From: Hysterium pulicare CBS 123377
Taxonomy: Eukaryota; Ascomycota; Dothideomycetes; Hysteriales; Hysteriaceae
DNA length: 64,000 nucleotides
Direction of reading: 5' to 3'
Assembly: GCA_000467715.1 (NCBI GenBank)
Contig: AJFK01000315.1
Coordinates: forward strand, 1-64,000
Shown here: piece by piece, positions 21,502 through 33,274 of the stretch
Layout of the letters: every line of letters begins with the position of its first letter
How positions within the stretch are numbered: position 1 is the stretch's first letter
Program-made: the position numbers and the translations under genes
Notes under the pieces: model-generated
The model's input: the letters and a program-made list of their open reading frames with translations, nothing else
Told to the model about the DNA's origin: nothing
The model's database searches: none

Positions 21502-22854
21502 ATGCTCCCAGACAAAATAAAGCTGTTCGGAAAAGTCCTCAATTTCTTCATCCCCTACGCCTTCAAGCTTCTTTTCCAACGCGTCGCAGCCCTCCACCAC
21601 CGATGGACCTACAAATCCACCTCAAACGCCAAAAATGTCGTCGTCCTGGGTGGTTCCTTCGCAGGCGTCGAGCTGGCCAAACGCTTGAGCGAGACGCTAC
21701 CGACAGGATATAAAGTAGTCATGGTCGAGAGGAACTCCCACTTCAACTACTCCTTCGCCTTTCCCAGGTTCTCGGTTATCCAGGGATACGAGCACATGGC
21801 ATTCATCCCCTATCAGGGCATCGCGAAACATGCGCCAGAGGGAATCTTCTCCCATATCAGAGATACTGTAGACAGCGTCACCTCAACTCAGGTACACCTA
21901 GTCTCGGGCGCCAGCATCGACTATGAGTACCTAGCCATTGCCACGGGATCTTCACAGCCACTTCCTGCCAGAGTTTCCTCCACTGATCGAGACGAAGCGT
22001 GTTTAGAGCTTCGATCAGTACAAGAAGCCATTAAAGACGCAAAAAGGATTGCGATTGTTGGTGGGGGAGCTGTTGGGATTGAGCTGGCTTCGGACATTAA
22101 AGACTTCTACCCGGATAAGGACGTTACCTTGGTCCATTCGCATGGTCAGCTACTTAATTCGTTTGGCAAACGACTCCATGAATATGTTTTACCAGCGCTT
22201 CAAAAGTTAAATATTCGGGCGCTCCTCAATCAGCGACCGCCAATATCGGGAGGAGTCATAGGTAGGGGAAAGGTGTTGACTTTCTCAGATGGAAGGCAGG
22301 AAGCATTTGACTTAGTAGTAAGTATTTTCGTCATCTCTTACTTTATTTTTACCATACTTACCCCAGCGACTTAGATCCCCTGTACAGGCCAACGTCCGAA
22401 CTCCTCCTTCATGGCGTCTTTGGCCCCTGACTGCATCTCCAAAGAAACTTCGCGCATCCTCGTCAAACCCAACCTTCAAATATTCATCGATGACAGCCCC
22501 TCAACACGGATCTTTGCTTTCGGTGACGTGGCCGAACATGGAGGTCCCAAAATGGCCCGCGCAGGCCACTTCCAAGCTGAAATCGTTCTCGAAAACATTT
22601 TAGCCATGATCCGGAAGAGCAATCCTTCCATAGTCTATATACCGAGATTAGACTTTGAAGGGGCTATTCTTTTGACTTTAGGAAAGACGCATTGGGTAGC
22701 ATACTCTATGAATGACGATGGCAGCGATCTTATGGTAACAGGAAATAACGGCAAAGTCGATCTCGGGATTGAGAAAGCGTGGAAGCTTTTTGGAGCAGAT
22801 TTCAAGCTGGCACATGCGTTTCAAGAAACAGTAGAGGTTGAAGTGAGAAATTGA
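21502..22854 (+). CDS. FSP1/AIFM2-like NAD(P)H-dependent FAD oxidoreductase
   Basis: Exons 21502-22317 and 22375-22854 give 431 aa. The N-terminus has an amphipathic or hydrophobic stretch (LNFFIPYAFKLLF) that could bind membranes. The FAD-binding site is VVVLGGSFAGVELAKRL (about residues 45-61) and the NAD(P)H-binding site IAIVGGGAVGIELASDI. The second FAD contact follows at IFAFGDVAEHGGPKMARAG. The intron sits before IPCTGQRPNSSFM and restores it in frame. Family members reduce quinones (human FSP1 regenerates ubiquinol) or are linked to apoptosis in fungi (AMID). The substrate here is unknown. Confidence 0.88.
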
Positions 22855-23446
22855 GAATAAAGATGCTCTGACTAGGCAGTGGGCTACCACAGAACTAGGC
22901 TGATAGGTGGCATCGGCGCTGCATCTTCTTTCAATTGGACTTCTATTACGGGAATCAGTCTTTGTAACCAAATATGTATTGTAATCGGAGCGTCTACATT
23001 CTTTCTGTGTTTCGCCGCGCTCTTTGAGTAGAATATTGCGTAATCGTAGCTCCCTTCCGGATTCTGATCCTCGAATTTCCTCCCACATATCTTTCCATCG
23101 CTTTCGCTTGCGGACCCTCAACCCTTGTCTCGTTGCCCTTCATACAAAGACAAGGAGTGAAAATCCCTCTCACAACAAACGGTAGGTGGAAGTTTTCTGT
23201 CCTTGATAGTCTGCACACATGCTTCTCTTGAAGTTATCGTCCTACACCGAATCACTTGAGCTCTACGAGAATCTCTAATGAATAGCCCCACCAGAGGAGA
23301 AATCCCCGGTGTTTTATGGGAAAGTAATATTCAGACGGAAAAGATATTGCCGACACAACGATCTTTGAGTGGGTTGGGCTAGGATAAAGTTGTGCGAAGT
23401 ATTGGCCAGCCTTTCGGTCGTCGCTTTTCGAAGGTATTATGGAGTT
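22855..23446. other. Intergenic between convergent genes, no supported gene
   Basis: 3' flanks of two converging genes. Overlapping minus-strand frames (22678-23121, 22994-23218) are shadows without motifs. Confidence 0.5.
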
Positions 23447-24546
23447 TCACACCGTTCGCCGCCGTTCCATGATGTTCCTCCAACTCTGGTAGAGTCCGTG
23501 GTTGGCTTCGATCGGCTGGTACGAGTATGTCGACCTTAAAGCATCGCCAAGCTGATATTTTGGAGCATTGAAGTAGTCCAGCATCCTTCCCATTACGATC
23601 GGATTAGGTGAAGGTGAGCCTACCGTGGAAGGTGTTGTGCTACCACTAGTGTTTGACCAGCTACTTCTCGAGGAGGTTGTTGATGTGTCCGTTCTAAAGT
23701 CAGGCTGCGGATCGTACTTTATCGGCAGCTCTGGATCTGTCTGAACACTTGCATCCGCATAGCGAGGCTTCATGACTGGAGGTGTGTTGTGGCCGTATGA
23801 ACATGTACTCCGCTGCTTGGCAGATCCCGGTTCAACGTGTTGTTGGAAAAAGTCTGCAGAGAAGGCGATACTCTGGGGTCTCTTCCTCGGATGGGTCACT
23901 ACTGGTATTCGGGATCGGTCCGGAAACTCATGTATCGGGCTGGGAGACCTGTTAAGCGGGTTCGAAGATGGCCGTACGAACGAGGAGGTGCGAGATCTCC
24001 TTAGTACGGGTCGCTCGCTTTTCTCTGTTGGGCTCTCAACCCGTGGTATCTTCTCCCTAAGGTCTGTATCCACGTTCTCGAATTTCCCGTCCCGATCAGA
24101 GGCAAAGAAGTCGTCGCCACGGCCAAGTAGCACTTGGAGGGACTCAAAATGGCGGGTAGTACCATTACTAGGGAACAGCCAGGCATGGAGCTGCCTGGGA
24201 AGACCATAGCTATCTGTTCAACAATCAGAAATTGGACTAAATCTTGTCGATTGTACGTATTTGGTCTACCTTGTCTGTACTGGCCAGCTTGGTTCTTCCA
24301 GCAAATGTAGAAGCGCTCGAAAGCCCCGAAGGCAATTACCACAACCTCTGCTAGGCTTTCTGGATTCTCTGCATCAGACGGCAATGATTCTAGTCGTTTG
24401 TAGGCTCGAGTCGACGACGATGTTATGGGAGAGTTGCTGAGCATGTTAGCACTTACACTATGTACAATATTGAAGAGAGATGGGCACCTTAACTCCAGCT
24501 CCATTGGGATCAAAACTTCAGACGACTGCGCGCCTAGATTCGTCAT
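23447..24546 (-). CDS. Uncharacterised fungal protein, Ser/Arg-rich C-terminus
   Basis: Exons on the minus strand at 24270-24546 and 23447-24213 give 347 aa. The ordered N-terminal half (SLAEVVVIAFGAFERFYICW, SYGLPRQLHAWLFPSNG, LQVLLGRGDDFFASD) looks conserved among filamentous fungi. The C-terminal half is disordered and rich in Ser, Arg and Pro, ending in a short conserved-looking block (YQSWRNIMERRRTV). I do not recognise a named domain. The intron junction preserves the frame. Confidence 0.75.
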
Positions 24547-25060
24547 GTCCGACCACTCCAGTAGTAGATGATATCAAATCAACGAAATCGGTTTACCGCA
24601 TTTAGAGATATCAAAGGCTTTTGTGTGCGTGTACAAGTTCGTGATAGCGAGCCACCGATAGTTTTTTGATCCGCAAATTCCGAACAATGCAGAGAAGAAG
24701 GTTTGGCTTGTGGTCCCCATTTCTCCTTTCGCATAGACGGCTAATCATGCTTCTGAATACATGGGATGCTGAACTGCAAATCCCTGGAGGCATCGTAAGG
24801 CAGCTCAGGTGATGATGGTGCGAGTCTCATGTATTTTTCCGACGTGTCAGAGGTTGGTGTTTCAGATGGATCGAGTAAGCACAAACCATGCGGGTTCTGG
24901 ACCATAGCACGTGATGGCGTGACCACGAGTCATCCATACGCATCTATCCCGACAACCCAGTCAACACCTTATTCCAACAGTGAGAGAAATGTGTATGCTT
25001 CATTGATGTTGCCTTTGTCGTGATTATAGGATTCGTCTATGTCTTAATCATCAATCCAGC
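24547..25060. other. Intergenic, no supported gene
   Basis: Spacer between two minus-strand genes. Short frames only. Confidence 0.5.
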
Positions 25061-25793
25061 TCATTGTTCATTATCCTTCGGTTTTGTTTCCGGCTCCTCA
25101 CCAGCCCTCTCCGTTGTTTGATCTTCTGCCCTTGCGCTAGGTTCCTTTTTCCACCTCTTTTCCTTCCTGTTCAGCTCGATCTCCAAGACTCGAGTTCCAG
25201 TGGGAAGTTTGGAGCGAAGGCCGTCATCGTCCCTATCAAAGTACAATGCCCATATATTGGGCGACTCCTCAACAGCGCAGAATCCTTCCCATCCTTCAAA
25301 TGTTAATCTGCGATCCTGTCGGGTGCAGTCAAATGGCCCTGTAAGATTCGGTTGAGCGTCGACTCGAACGCCGTATTTCACTTCGTGCGAGTTCCTGTCG
25401 ATATACACCCAATTCATAATAGGGGCCACGTCGGTTATGGTAGTGACTAGACCTTCGTATTTGGTATCGGGGTAGGGGAGGTAGTAGCCAGCGTATCGGT
25501 GTCCCAAAGGTTCGCCATCAGTTATACAGTTGTCAATGTATAGCTATGTATAGAATCAGTTCCCATTTTTGGTGATATTGAGCTAAATTACGAACCTTTC
25601 CGCCTCGGAGGACTATAGGACGTCCATCGATTTCCCTACTCCGTAGCGACGACGAGAGGCATGTCGTTATCAGGTTGCATCTTCTAGCTCGGTGTTCTTC
25701 TCTTTTTTCCTTCTGCTGGCTTTGCCGTATAGACTCCTGGGTCCCAAGTAAAGCAGGCGCAACGAGAATGGGAACCAATAGTGATAAGACCAT
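25061..25793 (-). CDS. Uncharacterised fungal protein with N-terminal hydrophobic segment
   Basis: Exons on the minus strand at 25596-25793 and 25061-25543 give 226 aa. It starts MVLSLLVPILVAPALLG, a signal peptide or membrane anchor. The body has IDGRPIVLRGGK, then across the intron LYIDNCITDGEPLGHRYAGY, MNWVYIDRNSHEVKYGVR, and WALYFDRDDDGLRSKLP. A charged coiled-coil-like tail follows (VLEIELNRKEKRWKK, then Glu/Lys-rich). This combination recurs in Pezizomycotina proteins with no assigned function. The donor is GTTCGT. I give no function. Confidence 0.75.
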
Positions 25794-26834
25794 GTTGATG
25801 GTCAATTATTAGAGCAGGAAAGAGGAAGCGAGTACTGTACATAGAAACATTAGTTCTAGGCATCGAAGAAAGAGTCGCTGAGGTCCTATGCGGAGCACGC
25901 ATAGCATTGGCGCTAGCTCTGGTTGGTCGGTTTGTCTTCTGCTTATAGAGCATGATGCATACTACGTTTTTCTCAAGCATTAAGGTTCAGTCCGAGTCTT
26001 TTGCGAAAGTTGTTGTGTTTCAACAATGCATGTCTGGAGATCATCGCCATGGCATTTCGACTTCTCGAATCACTAAATTAAAAACGCGTAGAAGGTTGTG
26101 TTTCCGAGCATTGCCAGGCTTGACACAAGATGAGAACAAGCATGGTACGATATTCTATTGGGACGATCTTGGCATGCCCTCGATTTCGTGAATGTGGGGT
26201 CTAGGCCCGGGTATAGAGGAAGACCAGGGCTAGGTTTACTGTAGATATCGCGTGAGAATCAGCCCAGAAGAAGGCGACGTAGATTTGGAGTGTTTAAGTA
26301 TCTTGCGGCGCGGCTACTCCCTCGTGTTTCAGCGGCGTCTCGCCTTTTTCTCCATCACGTGCACGGACACATTGTACTATTCGCAAACTTCAACGTCCTT
26401 GCGGGCACAACACCAAATGTCAAATCATACCAGAGCAGCAAAAGACATTGCGACGAAACTGAGTGTAGCAGGATGTGTCTCATCGTTTGGTCGTGCCACC
26501 TTTTGACCTTTCGATTCTTCCGACAACGACTGCATGCGTTCTGATTTATGCACAAGAATCATTGTCGTGCATTTCCTCTTCTTGGAGGAATGGCCCAGGG
26601 TCAGAGATGTCCAAGTACATAAGATAGGGTCGATAGCCGGTTTTGATCAAGACAAACCATCAGAGCTTCTCCAATACTGCAATCTACTGTTTCCCATATC
26701 CCATTTTCACCTTGAGACTCGATCTTCCGCATCTACCTTCCAAGTCCCACGAACCGTTTGTGCTATAGTAAAACAACTACACAATGGCCGCAGTGTATGA
26801 TGACTTTCCGTGTTTATGAAGATCCCCATCATTG
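25794..26834. other. 1-kb intergenic, no supported gene
   Basis: Divergent upstream region of two small fungal genes. Frames at 26252-26555 overlap each other on both strands and show no motif. Confidence 0.5.
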
Positions 26835-27222
26835 ATGTTCAGCAGACAACCAAACACAAAGCCAACTAATGCCTATATGTCGGACAGTGATGATGGCCAG
26901 GCAACTGGTGGTCGCAGAGCTCTTTCCGGTCTATCCGTTCCCCCCTCATCATCCAACCTGAACCAGCCTGCCGGTCAGTACTTATCCAGCTATCATCTCA
27001 AACATCTTCTAACAATTAGGGTAAAGGCTCGATAGTGAAAGGCCCTGTTGATGACAACGGCAAGCCAAGGGATGCTGCACTGTTACTTGGGATCAAGCTT
27101 GATCTCGAAGCCGAAGTACGTTTATGCAACGATGTCTTTCTGCGATTTGACGCATCCTAACCGGCATCCAGATTCACCTCACAGCGCGTATCCGTGGAGA
27201 CATTACGATCGGACTTTACTAA
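26835..27222 (+). CDS. Small fungal protein ending in a beta-rich GDITIGL motif
   Basis: Exons 26835-26973, 27027-27115 and 27172-27222 give 92 aa, too broken for one open frame. The N-terminus is disordered and Ser-rich. The C-terminal part (GSIVKGPVDDNGKPRDAALL, LGIKLDLEAEIHLTARIRGD, ITIGLY) has the alternating pattern seen in short fungal proteins ending (L/I)KLxLDxEVxLxAxxxGDIxIGLL. No function is known. The splice choices were set by this conserved tail. Confidence 0.7.
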
Positions 27223-28477
27223 GGCCTCCGAAGAGGTTGGCTTTCTCGGTAGTTTAAACGACAGTCGATGATGACAGCTTTATGACTTCTCCGACGTTGA
27301 CTCCTAGAAGGGAGCGCAGGTTGCAGGGAGCAGGACCAAATGCGGGGCATTTAAAGCTGCGAACCATCTTTATAAGAATAGGAGTGTACTCAACAACAGT
27401 TCGGTGGTAGATGGACAAAGGGAATGGGACATTTACTTCTTAACATCAGATAGACACCCCAATGCTACCCATTGTTGAAAGTCACCGCTATATCTACACT
27501 AACAGTAGAAACCGTTTCTGTGTACCAACTCATTGGTGGTTCGGTGAATTACCTCTTGGTGACGGGAGGCTCAGAGTTTGTCGTCGGTTCAAATATCATT
27601 CCGAGGTAGCAACAATCGATCATATTTAGCCTAGCTGAGATTGCCCCGAGATCTGTTGTGTTTGGGATAAGAAGTTTTAAGAGAGGGTTTATGACATGTT
27701 TCTGGATGTAATGGTAGTGTCCGACTACGGCGAGCATTGGTGTATGCCACGGTGATCGCTTTCGAATCTACGCCAAAGAACTTGCTCGAGGACAGACCTA
27801 TTAATCTTCGATCCCTGTCTGAATTACAATATCCAGCAGGCTTCATCTGTCGAAACACTTGGCGGAGGTGACAGTTTTCGGTTGAGAAGAGATGCGCCAA
27901 AGAACCAATATACCTCTGGCCCCGTATTACTCTGGCATTGAGCGTTTCTTCAATCTTGAGATCTCGGCACCGATCACAGAGGGTTTTGGGCGATTCTGAA
28001 TGCGGTGCATCATCGGCTGAACCGTGTTGGCCTTGACGTTGTAGGTGCAGCCTCCTTGATCTCTGGAGAATAACATTTGTAAATTGCGTCACCCTGGCCC
28101 GAGGGTCGTTCCTGTGCTCGTAATGCAGCCCCTGCAGATCTTTCGGCATCTCAACCATGTATAAATCTGAGATATGCGACAAAGGTTACAATTGAGCAGG
28201 TACTCGAGAGAAGGGAGGTGCTCGCGCACGTGGAAATAGGCAACAACTGGCTGCAAATTTAGTTGGGCTTTGTGGCGTGCAGCCTCGTGCTTTGTACCAA
28301 GACATGGGAGGCTAGCATGGTATTCAGCCATTGGAACCGCTTACGAACTCGGGGGAAAAGTAGTTGGGCCAACATCGTTGGTCTATTCACTGTTTTCCGT
28401 CCTATAGACAGATGACAGGAGGCTTTCATCATTGTCAAATTGGCGTTATACGCAGAGCAAGATCTTATGCTGGATAC
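27223..28477. other. 1.25-kb region with possible HET N-terminal relic
   Basis: Apart from the minus-strand frame described next, nothing is supported. Confidence 0.4.
27631..28182 (-). pseudogene. Possible relic of a HET-gene N-terminus
   Basis: A 183-codon minus-strand frame contains LCDRCRDLKIEETLN and a later RYIGSLAHLFSTENCHLRQV. This recalls the Cys-containing region that precedes the HET domain in many fungal incompatibility proteins (CxxC...LGSL...CxLC). The HET core (SYxWG, DxxCIxQ) is not found in any frame nearby. It could instead be a lone uncharacterised protein. Confidence 0.3.
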
Positions 28478-29638
28478 CTAAGTTGTCAATTTCCTCTTCA
28501 ACTTCTCCGCCATCTCTCTAGCCCGCTTCCTCTTCCGTTGACCTTCAGCCTCACGATCCCCTTTTGGAAGACCCGTCTTTGCCTTGCTCTCCACCGCTGG
28601 TTGACTGGGCGATTCTTTCCGGCCAACCCAACGCACAATATCATCAACATCAGAATGGTTCAAGACATCCTGGTCACTGCCCGAATCCGAACTCGAGGGT
28701 ATGGTTTCCTCCTCTTCGATTGCCTCTCGCTTCGGAAAAGCTTTTGCCTCTTCTTTCCGACTTACCCATTTCATGAGCTCGTCGACGTCGCCCTGGTCGA
28801 GTGAGTCCGTACGGGGAGGGCTCCCCTCTAATTCCGCGTTTGCGACCCGGGGCTCCGAATGCCCAAATATAGCAACTTGCTCCTCATTCGGTGAGTGGGG
28901 GTCTAGATCAGGGCTGGACGTCACAGTTGGTGGGTCTTTCGATATCGATAATTCCTGCAGTCTCGAATCAAGCTTGGAGGAGAAGTAATCTTGGTTTGAG
29001 CCCTTTTTGTGCTCATCTTTTGGTTTAAGTTTGAGTGCAGGATGAAGAGCGTCCGTTTCGTCAAAATTTGCGGTGAAGTCTGCTTCTGATTCTTCTTCTG
29101 CGCCATGCTCTTCCATTGGGGACTCCATTTTGGGCTGGTTTTGCTGCTGCTGCTCCTCGCTCTTGGCTTCCGCATCAGCAATGTGGGAGCGAAATAGCAT
29201 GCTGCGAAGGGATTGGAATCGTTCCAGATTTGCATTCGGCGGCTTTAATAACTTCTTCGATTTCTGAGACTTTTGAGCCGGTTGTGCCGGTGGTGGGCCC
29301 TTTGCTGACTCCTTCACTGGTCCCTTTGCTGAATCCTTTGCTGAATCCTTTGCTGAATCCTTTGCTCGCTCCTTTGCGGGCTGCTTTGGTGGGTCCGGCT
29401 TTTTACTCTGGAGGTCTTGACTTTCATGCCGCTGGAGCCCTTGATGATCGGACTCGTCATCAGCATCCGACCCATCTGAAGCGGTAGACTCTTCTTCTGA
29501 AGACGACATCTCGTCAAGAATGTTGGAAACATCTGACGTTAGAAAGCTCGTCCGGCCACGGTCTGGCATACCAGGTCTTTGCAGTGAACTTGTAGCAGCC
29601 GCTTCATGGCTAGAGTCCGATGGAGAATGTTTCTCCAT
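28478..29638 (-). CDS. Disordered acidic protein with duplicated DVDxLxxWVxRKE motif
   Basis: One exon, 386 aa, rich in Ser, Glu, Asp and Lys. It has a tandem (DSAK)n run (residues about 93-104) encoded by a 12-bp DNA repeat, a Gln run, and a basic tail (RKRKRAREMAEKLKRKLTT) that could be a nuclear signal. Two copies of a short helix-like motif stand out near the C-terminus: DVDELMKWVSRKE and DVDDIVRWVGRKE, about 60 residues apart and each followed by an acidic-to-basic switch. A middle block (LERFQSLRSMLFRSHIADAE) looks conserved. Function unknown; a scaffold or chromatin-linked role is only a guess. Confidence 0.7.
   Translation of the reverse strand: MEKHSPSDSSHEAAATSSLQRPGMPDRGRTSFLTSDVSNILDEMSSSEEESTASDGSDADDESDHQGLQRHESQDLQSKKPDPPKQPAKERAKDSAKDSAKDSAKGPVKESAKGPPPAQPAQKSQKSKKLLKPPNANLERFQSLRSMLFRSHIADAEAKSEEQQQQNQPKMESPMEEHGAEEESEADFTANFDETDALHPALKLKPKDEHKKGSNQDYFSSKLDSRLQELSISKDPPTVTSSPDLDPHSPNEEQVAIFGHSEPRVANAELEGSPPRTDSLDQGDVDELMKWVSRKEEAKAFPKREAIEEEETIPSSSDSGSDQDVLNHSDVDDIVRWVGRKESPSQPAVESKAKTGLPKGDREAEGQRKRKRAREMAEKLKRKLTT
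29330..29368 (-). repeat. In-frame 12-bp tandem repeat (DSAK units)
   Basis: Three units of CTTTGCTGAATC in a row, with degenerate neighbours on both sides. Read on the minus strand they encode DSAK. Such in-frame minisatellites vary in copy number between strains. Confidence 0.8.
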
Positions 29639-30198
29639 GCTCGTAGAGAGGTGATGGCTTCGTGTGTGTTGGGACGGTATTGATCCTTAGGGAATATTGG
29701 GAAAGCTCCAGCTGTGCCTTCTTATTCCATGTGTCCAGGAGCGTGTAATGCCGAATTTCACTTGAGATGGAGCGAGGAATCGAGAGGAAGTCTTGTCGTG
29801 CCTCCAGAAAGAGCAAAGATGGTCTTTGATGATGCGCAGTTGTGAAGAATTGAGGCAGTGCAAGTGGCAGCTGGGCCAGAGCGGTCCGTTAAGGCGGGGT
29901 CTCATGCACGTGCCATGGTTGCTCCGGAACATATTTGCCGCTTATTTAGCCCCTGTGTCGTCCACATGTGTCCACGGACGTGAATGGTGTTGCACCTCCT
30001 GGTGGCATTTCTTGATGGGGACTTCCTTATTAGTCACGCTTCTCGTCAGCGTTCCGCCAACCTGGTCTCCACTTACATGTCATTACCACACCTATGGGAT
30101 TTTAGGCGCGAGTAGCATCAGCGTCGTTCACTTATCAATACATAGGAGAATGAGGACAACAGCCTTGATAGAGGTATATACACTTTCCTAAGTTTCCG
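29639..30198. other. Intergenic, no supported gene
   Basis: Upstream region of the disordered-protein gene and 3' flank of the next. No motif in any frame. Confidence 0.5.
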
Positions 30199-31949
30199 CT
30201 AAATTCTCCCCTGTGCCATTCTCTCCCGTGCTTCCGCAATTTCCCCCTCCGTTGGTAAATTAGCAATCATCAAATACAAAACATCTTTCTGCATGACCCT
30301 TTTGACCAGCCCCAATGGCCCGGCATTCGCTCCGCTCCTTCTACCAAGACTAGGACCTGGGCGACTGCCCCCAACGACTCTTTGATCACGACCATTAGGG
30401 TCATAGAACTGTTGCTGCTGCTGGTGTTCTTGTTGGCGATACGGATCCTCGTGGTATGAATCGCGACTGTATGAGTTGGGATATGGGTCTTGGCGGTATG
30501 GGTCTTGACGCTGCGAATCGCCCATGCGGCTTCCGGGTCCTCTTTCTCCTCCGAGAAGCCGATCGCCAAGCATGCCTAATCCGCCTCCAATGAGCCCTCC
30601 TCTTCGACCAGCCCCTCGAGCGCCAAGAAGACCACCTCCGCCTCCAGTTCCACCTCCCCGCAGAGAGCTTAGGCTTATCTTGCCTCCTGTAACGAAGGCA
30701 GCGAGGTCTCCGCTACTGGCTGGATGATTGGGGTCAGAGTACCGAGAGTTGAACTTGGGCTTTGGCATTTGGAGTGAGGATGTGGGATTCTCTCCTTGCT
30801 GTAGTTTCGTTAATCTAATGTTGCCATGTTTCAAGTACAAAAGACTTACAAATTTAGCTTGAGCTCTCCTATCCATGTAATCGCCTACGAAACTACCCGC
30901 CGACTTCAACTTATTCGGCTTCTTCCCACCCTGTTCCACAACCTTATCGAGAGCGGGGAATATCAGAGGAGCTGCCTCTGGCATCTCAAGTTCTCCGTGC
31001 GTGGTTCCGCTTTTCATTCTTAAATTTCTCATCGTGTCTTTCGCCTTCGACCCGCTGGATTGGATGTACTTAGCGATAGTGTCGTTTAGGTTAACCTGGC
31101 CTGAGGTGATGAAGCTGGCATTAGTGTCCGGCTTGAAAGCCATGATGAGACAATAAAGCCCGCGTGGCTTAAAAAGCTGTTCGTTGACGGTGTCAAGGAA
31201 GGTATTGGCACGATGGCGGGATTGGACTTCCTTTGCAGCGCCAACTGCTATCGAGACCACGGTGCTTGTAATTTGGCAGATTGGCTCTGGGACCAACCCG
31301 ACGATAGACGCAGACAAGAATATCACATCGAGGACTGGCGAAGCCTTTGACAATCAAGTTAGCTGAACCCCCGAATCTTGCTACAGAGAGCCTAAAGGGT
31401 CAATACCTGAGAAGATTTGTCGAACGTATTAAGAAATTTCAGAAATGTGATCTGGTCGATTCCAACTTCTTGAAGAACAGGCGCGTAGCCTCTTATAAAC
31501 CCTCTATCTTTCGCTCTGGGTCGTCGCTGTGGTAGGATGACCGGAAGTGGCAGCTTGGTGTACCGATTCGGCGGAGGTAGTTGAGCAATGGCTTTGATGA
31601 ATTCATCCTGCTTAGATATCTGTGGGCTCTCCTCGCTCGGTTGAGCCTCTACTTCTTCAGCAGCGTCATCAAGCTGCCATTCGTACTCATCCCGATCCTC
31701 GACAGAACCGGGTGCAATAGGAACAGCCTCCCCTTTCGCGATCAGGTTTTGGGCGTCCGCCGCAGGTAGTTCCGCGATTTCGTAGGGAGAGTAGGGAGGT
31801 GGGTCCGTGCTATGGCTGCTCGCGGGTTCTGGTATGGATGGTGATTGTGATTGGGAAGAGATTGCCTGCTCTTTCCGCTCCTTGCGAGAATACTGGGCTT
31901 CACGGGCAAGGCCAACGCCTTGACCAACGAGTTTTACAAGAATTGACAT
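30199..31949 (-). CDS. Uncharacterised fungal protein with Gly-rich and Gln-rich C-terminal half
   Basis: Exons on the minus strand at 31407-31949, 30850-31344 and 30199-30798 give 545 aa. The conserved N-terminal half holds RGFIRGYAPVLQEVGIDQIT, FLKFLNTFDKS, a hydrophobic stretch (VLDVIFLSASIVGLVPEP), and PRGLYCLIMAFKPD. The C-terminal half has a Gly-rich tract (GGGTGGGGGLLGARGAGRRG), repeated RQDPY-type units and a Gln run, ending in a conserved-looking helix (KDVLYLMIANLPTEGEIAEA). This family is widespread in filamentous fungi and often duplicated; I know of no function. Intron positions keep both conserved blocks in frame. Confidence 0.8.
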
Positions 31950-33274
31950 GGTGAGGAATAAAGGAACTGATGAGAATGGAATTATTGATCGGAAAATCTC
32001 ACCATGAACCTGCTATAATATAGTAATGCGGTTGGGGCTGAGCCACTGTCGTAGTGTCAGAGATCCATGGAACTTCCGGATACAGACTAACTTGTTCAGG
32101 TTCGCAACTCGTTGGGCGTTCTGACGCACCAACGGTCAGCATCAGCGCAACGTAACGCAACATGCTGCAAGGTTTTTCATCTGGGTCTATGCATTTACGG
32201 ACGATGGCAATTCTTTTTGATAGAAACATGTCGTCACTTCGAGCATGGTCGTTGAAGGAAGAAAAGAGGCACGCGGCATTGCGACTCAAGCTTTCGTCGA
32301 AGCATTGGCCAAAGCGGGTAGGGCTAGTACCGAAGCGTTTAGCCCAATTTATCAAGACTCCCTCTCAGCATCACAAGAAGAACTAAATTCCTCGATCCAC
32401 GGCATGCGTCGCTATATACCTAGGTATACCAAAGCCCGGTACGGTCATGGTAACATCAGGAAATCGAGAGTTCTAAGAGGTTCGGCTTGATCTTCGAGTA
32501 AACGCACGTAGAACTGATAGACCTAATGCATTAGTGGGAGATATACCTACGAAGTCTAGCATATTTCCTTGATATACGAGATTAGCTGTGGTTCATTCAT
32601 AACCAGAACGGACGCTCTGTGCACCGGTCAACTCATTGGATCCATTGACTCCCGGAGTGCTCTTTACTGTGGGGACAACAGAAATCAATCTCCCACCAAT
32701 CTCTCCCAGCCCACAAAATGGTGAGCTGCCGTATCTCGACTGATCCAGATCCATGTCCTTGAGTCTTGCCATAAAAAAAAGACTGTCGTCACCTTTACCA
32801 GTACCGTCTACCCAGTGAGTAAGAGCCTACTTCGACTGCAACATACTCAAGGAGATTCTCACATTTGACATCGAAACTGCGTTGAATATGGAGCTACGTG
32901 ATGCCTTGAACCAAGCCTTTGTGTCTCAACCGTGCTGCCTAATCTATTATGCAAAGAAAGGATGCTTTTGAACTTAGAAGGTCGACAAACTCGTGCGTGG
33001 ATATACTACCCGATTATCGAACTTAGCAACTACTATGTGTCTTAACTTGCAAAAGTATGTCAGCGTATGAGAATGAGTTAAGGTTTTCCTGAAAATCCGT
33101 TTTGAGATTAGACGGCTACGCAGAGTAGGCAGACTGTCCAACTCAACCTCATAGAAATGTACCCCCTGCACGTCTTATATGGAGCAACACGTAACACCTA
33201 AGCCTCTATCGAAGATCTCCAAACTTGTTCAGATTCTATTTCGTGATTCTGCATTCTCGCCCCGTCCCGCTCAA
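31950..33274. other. 1.3-kb intergenic, no supported gene
   Basis: Short frames on both strands (31999-32490) overlap each other and lack motifs. Near 32718 an ATG followed at once by GTGAGC looks like a spliced start, but no following exon can be supported. Confidence 0.45.

Noticed and set aside
29073-29487. Plus-strand frames rich in repeated LLNP-type residues
   Set aside because: They are antisense shadows of the 12-bp DSAK-coding repeat.
32700-32830. ATG followed by GTGAGC as a spliced start codon
   Set aside because: No downstream exon with coding character could be joined.
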